From positions 1-13,949 of the forward strand of contig DROE01000286.1 in the NCBI GenBank assembly GCA_011322005.1: a stretch of DNA of 13,949 nt. The letters are read 5' to 3'. Shown piece by piece: positions 13,464 to 13,949 of the stretch (its first letter is position 1; each line of letters opens with the position of its first letter). Under the pieces are notes generated by a model, which was not told the DNA's origin, did not search any database, and saw only the letters and a list, made by a program, of their open reading frames with translations. Origin of the DNA: Devosia sp. Lineage in GTDB: Bacteria > Pseudomonadota > Alphaproteobacteria > Rhizobiales > Devosiaceae. The translations under genes and the position numbers were made by a program.

Positions 13464-13949
13464 ATGTCCATCGATCTGAAATCACTTGTGCGCACCATTC
13501 CCGACTACCCCAAAAAGGGTATTCTTTACCGGGATATCACCACCCTTATCGAGAATCCGGAGGGTTTTCGCGAAAGCATTGAACGTCTGGCCTCGGTCCA
13601 CAGGGGCCTGGGTATCACCCATGTGGCGGGCATCGAAGCGCGCGGGTTCATCTTTGGCACGGGGGTGGCGATTTCCTTGGGTGTCGGTTTTATTCCCGTG
13701 CGCAAGTCGGGAAAATTGCCGGGGGAGACCATCGGGCAGAATTATGCGCTGGAATACGGGGTGGATACCATCGAGATTCACGCTGATGTGGTTGACAAGC
13801 GGCACAAGGTATTGCTGGTGGATGACCTGATTGCGACCGGGGGAACAGCGCTCGCCGCGGTCAATCTGTTGCGCCGGACCGGGGCAACTCTGGACCATGC
13901 GGCGTTTGTTATCGACCTGCCGGACATAGGTGGAAGCAAAAAACTACGG
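13464..13949 (+). CDS. apt: Adenine phosphoribosyltransferase, 3' end cut by the window
   Basis: Forms AMP from adenine and phosphoribosyl pyrophosphate in cytoplasmic purine salvage. From the ATG at 13464, with GGGAG at 13450-13454 as ribosome site, 162 codons are open to the last base of the window with no stop. Family length is about 170-180, so only a few residues should be missing. Diagnostic parts are DYPKKGILYRDITTL (14-28), the substrate-binding stretch GIEARGFIFG (56-65), VRKSGKLPGE (79-88) and the PRPP-binding loop VLLVDDLIATGGT (116-128). Placement directly after petABC is usual in Hyphomicrobiales. Confidence 0.96.
   Translation, partial: MSIDLKSLVRTIPDYPKKGILYRDITTLIENPEGFRESIERLASVHRGLGITHVAGIEARGFIFGTGVAISLGVGFIPVRKSGKLPGETIGQNYALEYGVDTIEIHADVVDKRHKVLLVDDLIATGGTALAAVNLLRRTGATLDHAAFVIDLPDIGGSKKLR

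Noticed and set aside
1..13949. Mobile elements, CRISPR arrays, toxin-antitoxin or phage-defence genes
   Set aside because: All the larger frames are accounted for by housekeeping families, and no terminal inverted repeats, regularly spaced repeats or transposase motifs were seen.

Overview
The window looks like the chromosome of an alphaproteobacterium, most likely in the order Hyphomicrobiales (Rhizobiales). The evidence is the block trmL-hemF facing petABC followed by apt, the pairing of a CoA pyrophosphatase Nudix gene with cca, a full CtrA-type site, and the fairly high G+C, evenly used coding sequence. Nothing suggests a phage or plasmid, and there is no insertion sequence, CRISPR array, rRNA or tRNA. 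This placement is inferred from gene content, not from a database search.

Layout from left to right. (1) At 1-1359 is the 3' part of a B12-dependent methylmalonyl-CoA mutase gene, then methylmalonyl-CoA epimerase. Together they form the propionyl-CoA to succinyl-CoA arm. About 170 bases carrying dispersed palindromic repeats separate the two genes. (2) At 1378-1644 is a perfect CtrA full site (TTAA-N7-TTAACC) just before an unrecognised 75-residue protein. (3) At 1641-5631, on the minus strand, is a tightly coupled four-gene operon: metallophosphoesterase, murL, murD2, and a small membrane methyltransferase of the isoprenylcysteine-methyltransferase type. MurD2 and MurL form the alternative route to D-glutamate in peptidoglycan: L-Glu is ligated to UDP-MurNAc-L-Ala and then epimerised in place, so glutamate racemase and ordinary MurD are not needed. 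This is the most notable content of the window. (4) At 5755-8813, on the plus strand, are a Nudix hydrolase, a YhbS-like acetyltransferase, a CoA-pyrophosphatase-type Nudix protein and the CCA-adding enzyme. (5) At 8761-10525, on the minus strand, is a coupled operon trmL-hemF-tfoX(C-domain). Its last gene runs into the 3' end of cca and carries cca's likely terminator inside its own coding sequence. (6) At 10688-13352 is the complete cytochrome bc1 operon petABC, closed by a strong intrinsic terminator. (7) At 13464-13949 is apt, cut off by the end of the window.

Most genes are housekeeping: cell-wall precursors, tRNA maturation and modification, haem synthesis, respiration, purine salvage and propionate metabolism. 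Neighbours overlap by 1 to 4 bases at six junctions (TGATG or ATGA), so translational coupling is common. No intergenic stretch reaches 300 bases.
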